Shown here: piece after piece, positions 1-10,519 of the stretch
Position numbering within the stretch: position 1 is the first letter of the stretch
Layout of the letters: each line of letters begins with the position of its first letter
NCBI GenBank assembly: GCA_902560225.1
Contig: CACEKT010000001.1
Coordinates: 33,707 to 97,706 of the forward strand
DNA: 64,000 bases
From: an uncultured Pelagibacteraceae bacterium
GTDB lineage: Bacteria > Pseudomonadota > Alphaproteobacteria > Pelagibacterales > Pelagibacteraceae
Direction of reading: 5' to 3'
Translations under genes and position numbers: made by a program
The notes under the pieces: generated by a model
Told to the model about the DNA's origin: nothing
Seen by the model: only the letters and a program-made list of their open reading frames with translations
Databases searched by the model: none

Positions 1-163
1 TTCTTTTTTCAGAAAATTCTAAATCTCTAATTGCAACATCAACCTTTTTTCCAACAATAGCTTTTAAAATAGGATTAATTTTTCTAACACTAGATCTAAT
101 ATTATTATTTATAGATCTTACTGTTTTTTCTTTACTATTTTCAATTTTCTTTTTTTTACTCAT
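1..163 (-). CDS. rplV: 50S ribosomal protein L22, N-terminal part (cut by window edge)
   Basis: The reverse strand from an ATG at 161-163 reads MSKKKKIENSKEKTVRSI and on through SSVRKINPILKAIVGKKVD until the left edge, 54 codons with no stop. The motif matches the start of bacterial L22, which binds 23S rRNA and lines the peptide exit tunnel. It follows rpsS with a 3-base gap, the standard S10-operon order (S19 then L22). The C-terminal half lies outside the window. Confidence 0.9.
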   Translation of the reverse strand, partial: MSKKKKIENSKEKTVRSINNNIRSSVRKINPILKAIVGKKVDVAIRDLEFSEKR

Positions 164-166
164 AAA

Positions 167-463
167 TTATTTTTTTTCAGCTGTTGCTGGTTTTGCTTTT
201 TTATCTGCAGGTGTATGACCAAAAAAAGTTCTGGTTGGCGCAAATTCACCTAATTTATGTCCAACCATATCTTCAGATACTGTTATTGGAATAAATTTTT
301 TACCGTTATATATTTGAAAACTTACACCTACAAAATCTGGAATAATTGTTGATTTTCTTGACCATGTTTTGATAGGTATTTTTTTTGGGTCATCTTTATA
401 TTTATCAACTTTTTTTATTAAACTTTCTTCAACAAAAGGACCTTTCCATACTGCTCTAGCCAT
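167..463 (-). CDS. rpsS: 30S ribosomal protein S19
   Basis: 98-residue protein beginning [19 protein letters not shown], the S19 signature start, with [14 protein letters not shown] and the [13 protein letters not shown] segment. S19 sits in the 30S head with S13 and contacts 16S rRNA. It is slightly longer than the usual ~92 residues because of a Lys/Ala-rich C-terminal tail. The start ATG overlaps the rplB stop by one base, so it is translationally close-coupled in the S10 operon. Confidence 0.98.
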   Translation of the reverse strand: MARAVWKGPFVEESLIKKVDKYKDDPKKIPIKTWSRKSTIIPDFVGVSFQIYNGKKFIPITVSEDMVGHKLGEFAPTRTFFGHTPADKKAKPATAEKK

Positions 464-1302
464 TATTTACTATCCTTCCTCTTGTTTCTTCTTTTAACTA
501 TAAACTTATCTGTTCTCTTATTATCTCTAGTTTTTAAACCTTTAGCAGACTGTCCTGTAGGTGATACCGGATGTCTTCCTCCAGCTGATTTACCTTCTCC
601 ACCTCCGTGTGGGTGGTCTACTGGGTTTTTAACAACACCTCTAGTATGAGGCCTTCTACCTAACCATCTCGATCTTCCTGCTTTACCAATTTTAGTATTT
701 TTTTGATCTGGATTACTTAGAATTCCAATTGTAGCTAAAGATCTTGAGTCAATTTTTCTTACCTCACCAGATGCTAATTTGATTAAACTGTAATTACCAT
801 CTAAACCACTAATTGTTACTGATGAACCAGCAGATCTAGCTATCTTACCACCTCCACCTGGTTGAATTTCAACATTGTGAATGTTTATACCTACAGGTAT
901 ATCTTGTAATGGCATACAATTTCCTACTTTAATTTCTTTCTTAGCACCATTTTCAATTTTATCACCAGCTTTAACTTTTTGAGGTGCTAAATAATAAGCA
1001 TGTGCACCATCATCAAATTTAACTAACATAATATAACAAGATCTATTTGGATCGTATTCAACTCTTTCAACGGTTGCTTCCATGTCAAACTTCTTTCTAT
1101 AAAAGTCGACATGTCTGTACATCTTTTTGTGTCCACCTGCTCTGTTTATAGATGTAATATGACCATTATTATTTCTACCTTTCATAGCATTTTTCGGAGA
1201 TACAAGAGATTTAAACGGTTTACCTTTCCATAGTCCAGTTCTATCAACTAAAATAGTTCCTCTAGTAGATTTAGTGTATGGTTTAAAAGTTTTTAGAGCC
1301 AT
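463..1302 (-). CDS. rplB: 50S ribosomal protein L2
   Basis: 279 residues, normal L2 length. It contains the RNA-binding fold and the C-terminal [18 protein letters not shown] loop with the conserved histidine near the peptidyl transferase centre. L2 is needed for subunit association and tRNA binding. It lies between rplW (3-base gap) and rpsS (1-base overlap) in the S10 operon. Nothing unusual apart from AT-driven codon use and high lysine. Confidence 0.99.
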   Translation of the reverse strand: MALKTFKPYTKSTRGTILVDRTGLWKGKPFKSLVSPKNAMKGRNNNGHITSINRAGGHKKMYRHVDFYRKKFDMEATVERVEYDPNRSCYIMLVKFDDGAHAYYLAPQKVKAGDKIENGAKKEIKVGNCMPLQDIPVGINIHNVEIQPGGGGKIARSAGSSVTISGLDGNYSLIKLASGEVRKIDSRSLATIGILSNPDQKNTKIGKAGRSRWLGRRPHTRGVVKNPVDHPHGGGEGKSAGGRHPVSPTGQSAKGLKTRDNKRTDKFIVKRRNKRKDSK

Positions 1303-1305
1303 TTA

Positions 1306-1599
1306 TTAAATTCCAGTTGTAAGATCAATACTTTGACCTTTTTTTAAAGTTATAATTGCTTTTTTAAATCCTGAGATCTTTACTTTCTTTCCTCTTGTAA
1401 TTTTAGTTCTATTTTGCTTATTAATAATATTTATTTTAGTTACATTAACTTTAAATATTTTTTCAATATTTTTTTTTAAATTTTTTTTATTAGCGCCATC
1501 AGGAACTTTAAAAACAATCTTATTTAATTCAGATAAGTTTGTTGATTTCTCGGTAACCATAGGTGAAAGTATTTTATCGTATAGATGAAACTTATCCAT
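1306..1599 (-). CDS. rplW: 50S ribosomal protein L23
   Basis: 97 residues with the L23 start (YDKILSPMVTEKST) and the KINIINKQNRTKITRGKKVK region matching the extended RNA-binding loop. L23 lies at the tunnel exit, where trigger factor and SRP dock. It overlaps rplD by one base and is 3 bases from rplB, the expected L4-L23-L2 order. Confidence 0.96.
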   Translation of the reverse strand: MDKFHLYDKILSPMVTEKSTNLSELNKIVFKVPDGANKKNLKKNIEKIFKVNVTKINIINKQNRTKITRGKKVKISGFKKAIITLKKGQSIDLTTGI

Positions 1600-2222
1600 T
1601 ATGAATATCTCTTTTCTAGTTCTTTTACTGAACTTTCAGTAAATACAACTTTTTTAAATTTGATAATATCGTAAGAGCTAAAATGGTTAACATCTGTAAC
1701 TTTAACGTTTGGAATATTTCTTGCTGATTTTTCAATTTTTTCTTTAGAATTTTTATCTAAAATAATTAATGAATTTGTTATTTCTAATTTTCTAATAATT
1801 GCATTCATTTCCTTTGTCTTCTTAATTTCAGAACTAAAGTCATTTAAGATTAGTAAATTTTTATCAATATTTTTTTCTGTTATAAGAGATGCAACGCTTA
1901 ATTTTTTCTCATTTTTATTTAACCTTCTTTTTTTATAGGCAAGCTCACCCTTGGGACCATGAGCAATACCACCACCAACAAAGATAGGTGCTTTTCTACT
2001 TGCGTGTCTGGCTCCACCTGTGCCTTTTTGAGCATAAATCTTTGATGTTGGACCTCTAACTTCATTTTGCTGTTTAGTCTTAGCGTGTCTTCCCTTGTAA
2101 TTAGCATTAGTCTTATACAAAACACTGCTCACAAGTTTGTTGTTAACTTTTGCTGAAAATATTTTATCTAACACTTCAATAGTGTCTTTTTTTCCATCAA
2201 TACTTAGTTTTTCTAATTTCAT
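1599..2222 (-). CDS. rplD: 50S ribosomal protein L4
   Basis: 207 residues. The loop KQQNEVRGPTSKIYAQKGTG GARHASRKAPIFVGGG is the conserved L4 extension that reaches into the exit tunnel beside L22. In E. coli, L4 also represses its own S10 operon; no S10-type leader can be seen here because rpsJ follows fusA directly, so that control is doubtful. One-base overlaps on both sides show tight coupling with rplC and rplW. The plus-strand-like shadow ORF at 1919-2125 is another frame of this gene. Confidence 0.97.
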   Translation of the reverse strand: MKLEKLSIDGKKDTIEVLDKIFSAKVNNKLVSSVLYKTNANYKGRHAKTKQQNEVRGPTSKIYAQKGTGGARHASRKAPIFVGGGIAHGPKGELAYKKRRLNKNEKKLSVASLITEKNIDKNLLILNDFSSEIKKTKEMNAIIRKLEITNSLIILDKNSKEKIEKSARNIPNVKVTDVNHFSSYDIIKFKKVVFTESSVKELEKRYS

Positions 2223-2932
2223 TATTTCTTCTTTTTATCTGGTGTTTTTTTAGCTTCTTCAGCCGCTGCAATTTTTTCTAATATCGTCATTTTATTAATA
2301 TTTTTTACAGATTGTTTTACAATTACTTCTGTATTTTTTGATCCAGGTATAGAACCTTTCAAGTATAAAAGTTCATTTTCTAAATCAGTTTTAATAATTT
2401 CAATGTTAAGCATAGTTCTTAGTCTGTCACCCATATGACCAGCCATTTTTTTTCCTTTAAAAACTTTACCTGGATCTTGGCTATGTCCAGTTGATCCATG
2501 AGCTCTATGAGATACTGATACACCATGACTGGCTCTTAAGCCCCCAAAGTTCCAACGCTTCATAGATCCAGCAAACCCTTTTCCAATAGTTCTAGATCTT
2601 GTATCTACAAATTTAGTATCTTTAAATATTTCAAGGCCAAATTCGTTACCTTCTTTGTAAGTTTCGGTGTCTTTAACTCTAAATTCTTTTAATTTTTTCT
2701 TGGCCTCTGTATTTTTTTTAGCAAAAAAACCTTTCATTGCTTTTGTTAGTTTAGAATTTTTTATTTTTCCATAACCTAGCTGGACAGCTTTATATCCTCT
2801 TGTTTGTTCATCAATTACTTGTATTACTCTGGCTTTTTCAACTTTTAAAACTGTAACAGGTACAAGCTGTCCTGTTTTATAAAACTCTCTAGTCATACCA
2901 ATTTTTTTTCCTATTAGAGCTATTTCAGTCAT
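2222..2932 (-). CDS. rplC: 50S ribosomal protein L3
   Basis: 236 residues. It begins [17 protein letters not shown] and carries the [20 protein letters not shown] loop of L3, which reaches the peptidyl transferase centre; the glutamine there is at the position methylated by PrmB in some bacteria. The last ~20 residues are an Ala/Lys-rich tail (ending TPDKKKK) beyond the usual family end. It follows rpsJ by 2 bases in the S10 operon. Confidence 0.98.
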   Translation of the reverse strand: MTEIALIGKKIGMTREFYKTGQLVPVTVLKVEKARVIQVIDEQTRGYKAVQLGYGKIKNSKLTKAMKGFFAKKNTEAKKKLKEFRVKDTETYKEGNEFGLEIFKDTKFVDTRSRTIGKGFAGSMKRWNFGGLRASHGVSVSHRAHGSTGHSQDPGKVFKGKKMAGHMGDRLRTMLNIEIIKTDLENELLYLKGSIPGSKNTEVIVKQSVKNINKMTILEKIAAAEEAKKTPDKKKK

Positions 2933-2934
2933 AG

Positions 2935-3243
2935 TTATATTTTAATCTCCACATCAACTCCTGAGGCTAAATCCAGTTTCATTAAAGCTTCTACTGTTTG
3001 TGGTGTTGGTTCAATAATATCAATTAATCTTTTATGCGTTCTAGTTTCAAACTGTTCTCTACTTTTCTTATCTATATGAGGTGATCTTAAAACGGTATAT
3101 CTCTCTATTCTTGTTGGTAGTGGAATAGGTCCCTTGATACTAGCACCTGTTCTTTTAACTGTATTCACAATTTCTTCTGTAGAAGCATCTAAAATTTTAT
3201 TGTCGTAAGCTCTAAGTTTAATTCTAATATTCTGTTTTTCCAT
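2935..3243 (-). CDS. rpsJ: 30S ribosomal protein S10 (NusE)
   Basis: 102 residues, the normal length, starting [16 protein letters not shown] with the [21 protein letters not shown] segment diagnostic of S10. S10 is a 30S head protein and, as NusE, also couples transcription to translation with NusG (encoded at 16.7 kb here). It follows fusA by only 2 bases: the tuf gene often found between fusA and rpsJ is absent, so the str and S10 operons are joined directly. Confidence 0.98.
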   Translation of the reverse strand: MEKQNIRIKLRAYDNKILDASTEEIVNTVKRTGASIKGPIPLPTRIERYTVLRSPHIDKKSREQFETRTHKRLIDIIEPTPQTVEALMKLDLASGVDVEIKI

Positions 3244-3245
3244 AA

Positions 3246-5324
3246 TTATCCTGCGATCTTTTTAGTTACTTCGTCTTGAACATTCTGTGGAACTTTTGAA
3301 TAATGGTCAAAGAACATTGAATATTGCGCTCTACCTTGCGACATAGATCTTAAATTATTAATGTATCCAAACATATTAGCTAAGGGAACCATTGCTGTAA
3401 TTACTGTTGCATTACCTCTTTGTTCTTGGGTATTTATTTGACCTCTTCGACTGTTTAAGTCTCCAATTACATCACCCATGTAATCCTCAGGTGTTACCAC
3501 TTCAACCCTCATAACGGGTTCTAATAATTTCAAACCACCTTTTGTGCAAGCCTCCTTAAAACAAGCTCTACTAGCCAGTTCAAAAGCTAATACACTAGAG
3601 TCAACGTCATGATGAAGTCCATCTAATATAGTTACTTTGTAATCGATCATTGGAAAGCCTGCTAAAATTCCACCATCCGAAACAGTTTCAATGCCTTTTT
3701 CTACACCAGGTATAAATTCTTTTGGGATTGCTCCACCTTTAATTTTACTTTCAACATCTCTACCTTTGCCAGGTTCTTGTGGCTCAACTAATAATTTTAC
3801 TTTAGCAAATTGACCTGCACCACCACTTTGTTTTTTATGTATGTATTCAACTTCTGAAGCAGATTCTATTGTTTCTCTATAAGCAACTTGTGGAGCACCA
3901 ACATTAGCTTCAACTTTAAATTCTCTTTTCATTCGATCAACAATTATATCTAGGTGTAATTCACCCATACCTTTAATAATTGTTTGTCCTGACTCTTCAT
4001 CAGAAGTTACTCTAAATGATGGGTCTTCTTTTGCTAATCTACCTAATGCTTCACCCATTTTTTCTTGATCGGCTTTTGTTTTAGGTTCAACAGCAATTTC
4101 AATTACAGGATCAGGGAATTCCATTGGTTCTAACAAAACAGGTTTGTCTTCATCACATAGTGTGTGTCCAGTAATAGTATATTTTAATCCTGCTAATGCC
4201 ACGATATCACCTGCGTTTGCTTCTTTAATGTCTTCTCTTGAATTGGCGTGCATTAAAAGCATTCTTCCTACTCTTTCCTCTTTTTCTTTAGATGAATTAT
4301 AAATGCCTGTACCAGTTTTAATTGTACCTGAATAAATTCTTATAAAAGTAAGTGAACCAACAAACGGATCGTTAGCAACTTTAAAAGCAAGTGCTGAAAA
4401 ACCTGCTCCATCCTCAAATTTCATTTCAATTTCTTCCTCTAAACCAGGCTTAGTGCCTTTTATAGAGCCAATATCTATTGGGCTTGGTAAATAGTTTATA
4501 ACTGCATCAAGTAAAGGCTGAACACCTTTGTTTTTAAATGCTGAACCAGTTAGTATTGGCACGAAACTAAAATTTAATGTTCCATTTCTAATACATTTAA
4601 TTAAATCTTCTTCTTTAATCTCATCACCATTTAAATAAGCTTCCATTAGTTTTTCGTCTTGTTCAACTGCTGTTTCAACTAATTCAGTTCTATATTTTTG
4701 TGATATTTCTTTTAAATCATCAGGAATATCTTTGTATTCCCATTCCGCACCTAGTGCTTCATTTTTCCAAACTTGAGCTTTCATTTTAACTAAATCAACT
4801 ACGCCAACTAATGATGCTTCAGCACCAATTGGAACCTGTACTACAAGAGGTTTAGCTCCTAAACGATCCTTAATCATGTCGACACATCTAAAAAAATCAG
4901 CTCCTGTTCTATCCAATTTGTTAACAAAACAAATTCTTGGAACTTTATATTTGTCAGCTTGTCTCCAAACTGTTTCGGATTGAGGCTCAACACCCGCGAC
5001 ACCATCAAAGACTGCAACAGCACCATCTAAAACTTTTAAAGATCTTTCTACTTCAATCGTAAAATCTACGTGACCAGGAGTATCAATTATATTAATCCTA
5101 TGATCATTCCAAAAACAAGTTGTAGCAGCGGAAGTGATTGTAATTCCTCTTTCTTGCTCTTGCTCCATCCAATCCATTGTTGCGGCTCCATCATGCACTT
5201 CACCAATTTTATGACTTTTACCTGTGTAATATAAAACTCTCTCTGTAGTAGTTGTCTTACCTGCATCTATATGGGCCATAATCCCAATATTTCTATATTT
5301 TTCTAACGTATGAGTTCTAGCCAT
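3246..5324 (-). CDS. fusA: Translation elongation factor G
   Basis: 692 residues, full length. The G domain shows the P-loop [13 protein letters not shown] (about residues 17-29), DTPGHVDFT and NKLD motifs, followed by domains II-V; late motifs include [20 protein letters not shown] drives GTP-dependent translocation and, with RRF, ribosome recycling. It lies between rpsG (6-base gap) and rpsJ (2-base gap) in the str operon. Only the plain housekeeping paralogue is seen. Confidence 0.99.
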   Translation of the reverse strand: MARTHTLEKYRNIGIMAHIDAGKTTTTERVLYYTGKSHKIGEVHDGAATMDWMEQEQERGITITSAATTCFWNDHRINIIDTPGHVDFTIEVERSLKVLDGAVAVFDGVAGVEPQSETVWRQADKYKVPRICFVNKLDRTGADFFRCVDMIKDRLGAKPLVVQVPIGAEASLVGVVDLVKMKAQVWKNEALGAEWEYKDIPDDLKEISQKYRTELVETAVEQDEKLMEAYLNGDEIKEEDLIKCIRNGTLNFSFVPILTGSAFKNKGVQPLLDAVINYLPSPIDIGSIKGTKPGLEEEIEMKFEDGAGFSALAFKVANDPFVGSLTFIRIYSGTIKTGTGIYNSSKEKEERVGRMLLMHANSREDIKEANAGDIVALAGLKYTITGHTLCDEDKPVLLEPMEFPDPVIEIAVEPKTKADQEKMGEALGRLAKEDPSFRVTSDEESGQTIIKGMGELHLDIIVDRMKREFKVEANVGAPQVAYRETIESASEVEYIHKKQSGGAGQFAKVKLLVEPQEPGKGRDVESKIKGGAIPKEFIPGVEKGIETVSDGGILAGFPMIDYKVTILDGLHHDVDSSVLAFELASRACFKEACTKGGLKLLEPVMRVEVVTPEDYMGDVIGDLNSRRGQINTQEQRGNATVITAMVPLANMFGYINNLRSMSQGRAQYSMFFDHYSKVPQNVQDEVTKKIAG

Positions 5325-5330
5325 AATTTT

Positions 5331-5801
5331 TTACCATCTAAAATGTGCAAAAGCTTTGTTTGACTCTGCCATTTTGTGAACATCCTCTTTTTTCTTAACT
5401 GCTGCACCTTTCTTTTCATAAGCATCGAAAAGTTCGTTAAAAATTTTATCAGCCATATGTTTGTCTTTTCTTTTTCTTGCAGAATCTACTAACCATCTTA
5501 TTGCCAAAGCTTGAGCTCTTTTAGTTTTTACTTCAACAGGAACCTGATAGGTTGCACCACCAACTCTTCTAGATCTAACTTCTACAGTAGGTTTAATGTT
5601 ATTTATTGCTTCATTAAAAACATTAATTGGTTCATCTTTTGTTTTTGATTTAATTTTGTCTATTGCATCATAAACAATTTTAGATGCTACACCTTTTTTT
5701 CCATCATTCATGATATTATTAATTAGTTTGGGTATTACTGTTGAATTAAACTTTGGATCTGGAACAACATTTTTTTTAGGCTGAGTTTTTTTTCTAGACA
5801 T
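5331..5801 (-). CDS. rpsG: 30S ribosomal protein S7
   Basis: 156 residues, with the S7 segments DPKFNSTVIPKLINNIMNDGKK and VEVRSRRVGGATYQVPVEV, and the C-terminal MAESNKAFAHFRW. S7 organises the 3' major domain of 16S rRNA and contacts E-site tRNA. In E. coli it feeds back on the rpsL-rpsG junction; here that junction is a one-base overlap with no room for the known regulatory stem. Confidence 0.98.
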   Translation of the reverse strand: MSRKKTQPKKNVVPDPKFNSTVIPKLINNIMNDGKKGVASKIVYDAIDKIKSKTKDEPINVFNEAINNIKPTVEVRSRRVGGATYQVPVEVKTKRAQALAIRWLVDSARKRKDKHMADKIFNELFDAYEKKGAAVKKKEDVHKMAESNKAFAHFRW

Positions 5802-6172
5802 TATTTTCCTTTTTTAGTTCCGTATAAAGATCTTCTTTTTTTTCTATTAGCTACACCTTGGGTGTCTAGATTGCCTCTTAAAATATGATAACGAACTCCT
5901 GGTAAGTCTTTAACTCTACCACCTCTAATTAAAACCACCGAGTGTTCTTGCAAATTATGCCCTTCACCTGGAATGTAAGCTGTTACCTCAAAACCATTAG
6001 ACAATCTAACTCTAGCAACTTTTCTTAACGCTGAATTAGGCTTCTTTGGAGTAGTTGTATAGACTTTTACACAAACACCTCTCTTTAATGGTTGCTTCTG
6101 TAGTGCGGGAACTTTATTCCTTGAAACTTGTTTAACTCTTTTTTTTCTTAACAACTGATTAATTGTTGGCAT
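5801..6172 (-). CDS. rpsL: 30S ribosomal protein S12
   Basis: 123 residues. The decoding-centre loop [20 protein letters not shown], which holds the lysine targeted by streptomycin-resistance changes, is wild-type in appearance, as is the second loop [16 protein letters not shown]. It is the first gene after a 167-base gap that holds a promoter-like site and two hairpins, so it probably heads a str/S10 transcription unit, in addition to possible read-through from rpoC. Confidence 0.98.
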   Translation of the reverse strand: MPTINQLLRKKRVKQVSRNKVPALQKQPLKRGVCVKVYTTTPKKPNSALRKVARVRLSNGFEVTAYIPGEGHNLQEHSVVLIRGGRVKDLPGVRYHILRGNLDTQGVANRKKRRSLYGTKKGK

Positions 6173-6206
6173 AAATTTTTAGTTTTAATTAGTTTATTTT
6201 TAGATG

Positions 6207-6228
6207 AAAATAACTGGCAGGTTATTTT
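6207..6228 (-). other. 8-bp hairpin in the rpsL leader
   Basis: The leader transcript can form AAAATAAC / GTTATTTT with the 6-base loop CTGCCA, ending about 35 bases before the rpsL ATG. A U-run (TTTT) is part of the 3' arm, so it could act as a weak terminator or attenuator, or as a protein-binding leader stem. Folding is by eye only. Confidence 0.45.
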
Positions 6229-6239
6229 GTGGCAGCGTT

Positions 6240-6260
6240 TAGTACTATTAGCAGGTACTA
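6240..6260 (-). other. 6-bp hairpin in the rpsL leader
   Basis: Perfect inverted repeat TAGTAC / GTACTA around a 9-base loop beginning CTGCTAA, upstream of the second leader hairpin. Both loops begin CTGC, and a third CTGCC lies between the stems. It could be a leader RNA structure for the rpsL operon. Function is not known. Confidence 0.4.
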
Positions 6261-6282
6261 CATTCCAACCAAAAATATCGCC

Positions 6283-6310
6283 AAAATACTTATTAATATG
6301 ACTTTGTCAA
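6283..6310 (-). promoter_or_regulatory. Sigma70-type promoter candidate for the rpsL operon
   Basis: Reverse strand carries a perfect -35 TTGACA (6305-6310), a 16-base spacer, and TATTTT (6283-6288) as -10. It lies just past the rpoC stop and about 110 bases upstream of rpsL, leaving room for the two hairpins in the 5' leader. A perfect -35 box stands out in a genome with few promoter gaps. Confidence 0.5.
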
Positions 6311-6339
6311 ACTAAAACTTCGAGTATTAGGTGATATTT

Positions 6340-9300
6340 TTACTGATTTACTTGAGTTTCTGATGACTCGGAAGTTTCAATTTTCTCTTGATCTTCTAAA
6401 AATTTATTATCATCTTCAAGTGCTTTTTTGTTCCACTGATTTTTGATATTTCCCGTTCCTGCAGGAACTAATCTACCAACAATAACGTTCTCTTTTAACC
6501 CATTAAGAGGGTCAACTTTTCCTTTAATAGCAGCATCTGTTAAAACTCTTGTCGTTTCTTGGAATGAAGCTGCTGATATAAATGACTCAGTTTGTAATGA
6601 AGCTTTTGTAATTCCCATTAATACTCTTTCACCAACAGCAGGTATTTTGCCTTCAGCAACAAGTTTCTCATTAGCTGTATCGAATTTAATTCTATCAATA
6701 ACTTCACCTGGAAGATAACTAGAATCACCTGAAACTTTAACTTCAACCTTTTTAAGCATTTGCCTTAAAATAGTTTCTATGTGCTTATCATTTATAATTA
6801 CACCTTGTAATCTATAAACTTCCTGAACCTGATTTACAAAATATTCTGTTAATTCTTTAATTCCCAGAATTCTTAAAATATCGTGCGGTAAAGGTTGACC
6901 ATCTAATAAGTATTCACCTTTTTGAATTTTTTCACCTTGGTTAAAGTTAATATGTTTGCCTTTTGGAATTAGATAATTTGAAGGCTCTGCTCCATCTTCC
7001 GGAACAATAGATATTCTTTGTTTTCCTCTCACCTCTTTTCCAAATACAACTTGCCCATCGTTTTCAGCAATAATTGCACTGTCTTTAGCTTTTCTTGCTT
7101 CAAATAACTCTGCTACTCTTGGTAGACCTCCGGTAATATCTTTTGTTTTTGTTGTCTCCTTTGGAAGTCTTGCAATAACATCTCCAGCATAAACTTTTTG
7201 ACCATCTTTAATAGAAAGAATTGAATCTGGAACTAGATAATATCTAGCCTCATTATCATCAGCTTTTTTAATTACATTTCCTTTTTCATCTCTTAGAGTA
7301 ATTCTTGGTTTTAGATCTGTACTTTTAGATTGAGCTCTCCAATCAATCACTGACTTAGATGAAATACCTGTAGCGTCATCTGTAGTTTCTTGTATAGATA
7401 CACCGTCTATTAAATCAACAAAACTTGCTGTACCACTTTTTTCAGCAATTACCGGTGTAGTATAAGGATCCCATTCACAAATTTTTGTATTTGCTTTAAC
7501 CTTATCTCCATTATTAAAAAATAATTTTGATCCATAAGCTACTTTATAAACAGCTATTTGAACTCCGTTATCATCTTCAATAGAAAGTTGAGTATTTCTA
7601 CCCATAACAATTAAATTTTTCTTAGAGTCTTCTAAAATATTTGAATTAATAATTTTAAGCGTTCCTTCACTTTTACTAACAATTTGAGAATCCTGTTTTA
7701 CAGATGCTGTACCACCAACGTGAAAGGTTCTCATCGTTAATTGTGTGCCTGGTTCTCCAATAGATTGAGCAGAAATCATACCAATTGCTTCACCTACATG
7801 TACCATTTTGCCTCTAGACAGATCTCTTCCATAAGAAGTTGCACAAACACCCTCTTTAGAACCGCAAGTCATTACAGAATAAACTTTTATTGCTTTAACT
7901 CCAGCTGCATCAATTTTATCACAACCAGCTTCATCGATCATTTCTTCTTTTTTGATTATAACTTCACCTGTCAAAGGGTGTTTAACTTCATCAAAAGTAA
8001 CTCTTCCTAATGCTCTTTCAGATAAACTAACTACTACATTTCCACCTTCTAATATTTCAGATAATTCGATGAAACCTGGTTTTTTACAATCGCAGGCTTT
8101 TTTTGTTATAGTTAAATCTTGAGCAACATCACATAATCTTCTTGTTAAATAACCTGAACTTGCTGTTTTAAGTGCTGTATCAGCAAGACCTTTTCTAGCA
8201 CCGTGAGTAGAGTTGAAATATTCTAATGCTGTTAAACCTTCTTTAAAGTTAGATATAATTGGGCTTTCAATAATTTCACCTGAAGGTTTTGCTATTAACC
8301 CCCTCATACCTGCCAATTGTTTCATCTGTGCAGCTGAACCTCTGGCGCCACTATCTGCCATCATATAAACGGAGTTAATTTTTAAACCTTCTGAAGTTTT
8401 TTCTGTTGCAGAGATACCTTTCATCATTTCACCAGCAACTTTATCAGTACATTTAGACCAAGCATCTACGACTTTGTTATATTTTTCACCTCTAGTAATT
8501 AAACCTTCAGCATATTGAGTTTCATAATCGGCAATTAATTTTTTTGTATCATCAATTAACTGAGTTTTATTTTCTGGTATTACAAGATCGTCTTTACCAA
8601 AAGAAATTCCAGCTTTGAAAGCATGTTTAAAACCTAAGTCTTTTAACTTATCACAAAATATAACTGTTGTTTTTTGACCACAAAATCTGAATACAATATC
8701 AATAATTTCTGAAACAACTTTTTTAGGTAATAATCTATCAACTAAAGAAAATTTAATATTACTATTTTTTGGAAGTAAATTAGCTAATAAAAATCTTCCA
8801 GCTGTTGAAGTATATTTTTCAAATTTTTTATTTCCATTTTCATCTACAGTCTCAAGTCTAGAAATAATTGTGCTGTGAACTTTTATTTGTTCTGATGATA
8901 AAGCAAATTCAATTGCATCTACATCTGTAAAATATCCTGCAGGTTTATCAGTTAATGGTTCTTGAGAAAGATAATATATTCCTAGGATCATATCCTGACT
9001 TGGTACGATAATCGGTTTACCGTTTGATGGAGATAAAATATTATTTGTAGATAGCATTAATATTCTAGCTTCTAACTGAGCCTCTAGACTCAATGGCACG
9101 TGAACAGCCATTTGGTCACCGTCAAAGTCAGCATTAAATGCTGCACAGGTTAATGGATGCAATTCAATTGCGTCACCTTCAATTAATTTTGGCTCAAATG
9201 CCTGAACACCTAGTCTGTGAAGTGTTGGGGCTCTATTTAATATTACTGGATGTTCTCTAACAATTAATTCTAGTGCATCCCAAACTGCATTTGTTTCTTT

Positions 9301-10518
9301 TTCAACTAATTTTTTTGCCTGCTTAATTGTTGAAGCTAGTCCCAATTTATTCAATCTTGCATAAAGAAATGGTTTAAATAATTCTAATGCCATTTTTTTA
9401 GGTAATCCACACTCATGAAGTTTTAAATCAGGTCCAACTACAATTACTGATCTACCTGAATAATCAACCCTTTTTCCTAATAAGTTTTGTCTAAATCTAC
9501 CTTGCTTACCTTTAAGCATTTCAGCTAATGATTTAAGAGGTCTTTTACCTGTTCCTGTAATTACTCTTCCTCTTCTGCCGTTGTCAAATAAAGCATCAAC
9601 TGACTCTTGAAGCATTCTTTTTTCATTACGAATAATTATATCTGGAGCCTTTAGGTCCATTAGTCTTTTTAATCGATTATTTCTATTAATTACCCTTCTA
9701 TAAAGATCATTTAAATCTGATGTAGCAAATCTTCCTCCATCTAAAGGTACAAGGGGTCTTAATTCTGGCGGAATAACTGGAACTACAGTTAATATCATCC
9801 ACTCTGGTTTTTGACCAGTTTCAATAAAAGATTCTAATAATTTTAATCTTTTAATAGCTCTTTCTTCGTTAACTTTTGATTTTGTTTCTTTAATAAAACC
9901 TACTAATTTTGTTTTCTCTAACTCTAAATCTAAGCTCTTTAGCATTTCTAAAACAGCTTCAGCACCTATGCCAGCAGTAAATGCTTCTTCACCAAATTCA
10001 TCTTGATATTTAGCAAGCTCTTCTTCGTTAAGTAATTGGTTTTTTTGTAAACCAGTTAAACCAGGTTCAATTACTATAAAGTTTTCAAAATAAAGTACTC
10101 TTTCAATTTCTTTAAGTTTCATATCTACAGCAAGTGCAATTCTGCTTGGTAAAGATTTTAAAAACCAAATGTGTGCAACAGGAGTTGCTAGATTAATATG
10201 TCCCATTCTTTCTCTTCGAACATTAGACTTTGTTACTTCAACACCACACTTTTCACAAATGATACCTCTAAATTTCATTCGTTTGTATTTTCCACACAAA
10301 CATTCATAATCTTTAATTGGTCCAAAAATTCTAGCACAGAACAAACCATCTTTTTCCGGTCTAAATGTTCGATAATTAATTGTCTCAGGTTTTTTAATCT
10401 CGCCATATGTCCAAGATTTAATTTTTTCAGGACTAGCAAGTGAGATTTTAATACTATTAAAATTTTGAGCTTCAGATATTTCGGTATTTTTAAATAAATC
10501 TGTTAATTCTTTTTTCAT
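6340..10518 (-). CDS. rpoC: DNA-directed RNA polymerase subunit beta'
   Basis: 1392 residues, full length. It has the N-terminal zinc ribbon [20 protein letters not shown] (about residues 72-91), the catalytic [12 protein letters not shown] motif that holds the active-site Mg, the bridge helix/trigger loop regions, and a C-terminal domain ending in an acidic tail. The second zinc site is odd: the usual last cysteine of the C-x6-C-x2-C group is serine (VCATSYG), while an extra cysteine appears at the distant ligand (ACDCKKPG). Starts 1 base after rpoB. Confidence 0.99.
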   Translation of the reverse strand: MKKELTDLFKNTEISEAQNFNSIKISLASPEKIKSWTYGEIKKPETINYRTFRPEKDGLFCARIFGPIKDYECLCGKYKRMKFRGIICEKCGVEVTKSNVRRERMGHINLATPVAHIWFLKSLPSRIALAVDMKLKEIERVLYFENFIVIEPGLTGLQKNQLLNEEELAKYQDEFGEEAFTAGIGAEAVLEMLKSLDLELEKTKLVGFIKETKSKVNEERAIKRLKLLESFIETGQKPEWMILTVVPVIPPELRPLVPLDGGRFATSDLNDLYRRVINRNNRLKRLMDLKAPDIIIRNEKRMLQESVDALFDNGRRGRVITGTGKRPLKSLAEMLKGKQGRFRQNLLGKRVDYSGRSVIVVGPDLKLHECGLPKKMALELFKPFLYARLNKLGLASTIKQAKKLVEKETNAVWDALELIVREHPVILNRAPTLHRLGVQAFEPKLIEGDAIELHPLTCAAFNADFDGDQMAVHVPLSLEAQLEARILMLSTNNILSPSNGKPIIVPSQDMILGIYYLSQEPLTDKPAGYFTDVDAIEFALSSEQIKVHSTIISRLETVDENGNKKFEKYTSTAGRFLLANLLPKNSNIKFSLVDRLLPKKVVSEIIDIVFRFCGQKTTVIFCDKLKDLGFKHAFKAGISFGKDDLVIPENKTQLIDDTKKLIADYETQYAEGLITRGEKYNKVVDAWSKCTDKVAGEMMKGISATEKTSEGLKINSVYMMADSGARGSAAQMKQLAGMRGLIAKPSGEIIESPIISNFKEGLTALEYFNSTHGARKGLADTALKTASSGYLTRRLCDVAQDLTITKKACDCKKPGFIELSEILEGGNVVVSLSERALGRVTFDEVKHPLTGEVIIKKEEMIDEAGCDKIDAAGVKAIKVYSVMTCGSKEGVCATSYGRDLSRGKMVHVGEAIGMISAQSIGEPGTQLTMRTFHVGGTASVKQDSQIVSKSEGTLKIINSNILEDSKKNLIVMGRNTQLSIEDDNGVQIAVYKVAYGSKLFFNNGDKVKANTKICEWDPYTTPVIAEKSGTASFVDLIDGVSIQETTDDATGISSKSVIDWRAQSKSTDLKPRITLRDEKGNVIKKADDNEARYYLVPDSILSIKDGQKVYAGDVIARLPKETTKTKDITGGLPRVAELFEARKAKDSAIIAENDGQVVFGKEVRGKQRISIVPEDGAEPSNYLIPKGKHINFNQGEKIQKGEYLLDGQPLPHDILRILGIKELTEYFVNQVQEVYRLQGVIINDKHIETILRQMLKKVEVKVSGDSSYLPGEVIDRIKFDTANEKLVAEGKIPAVGERVLMGITKASLQTESFISAASFQETTRVLTDAAIKGKVDPLNGLKENVIVGRLVPAGTGNIKNQWNKKALEDDNKFLEDQEKIETSESSETQVNQ

Positions 10519-10519
10519 A

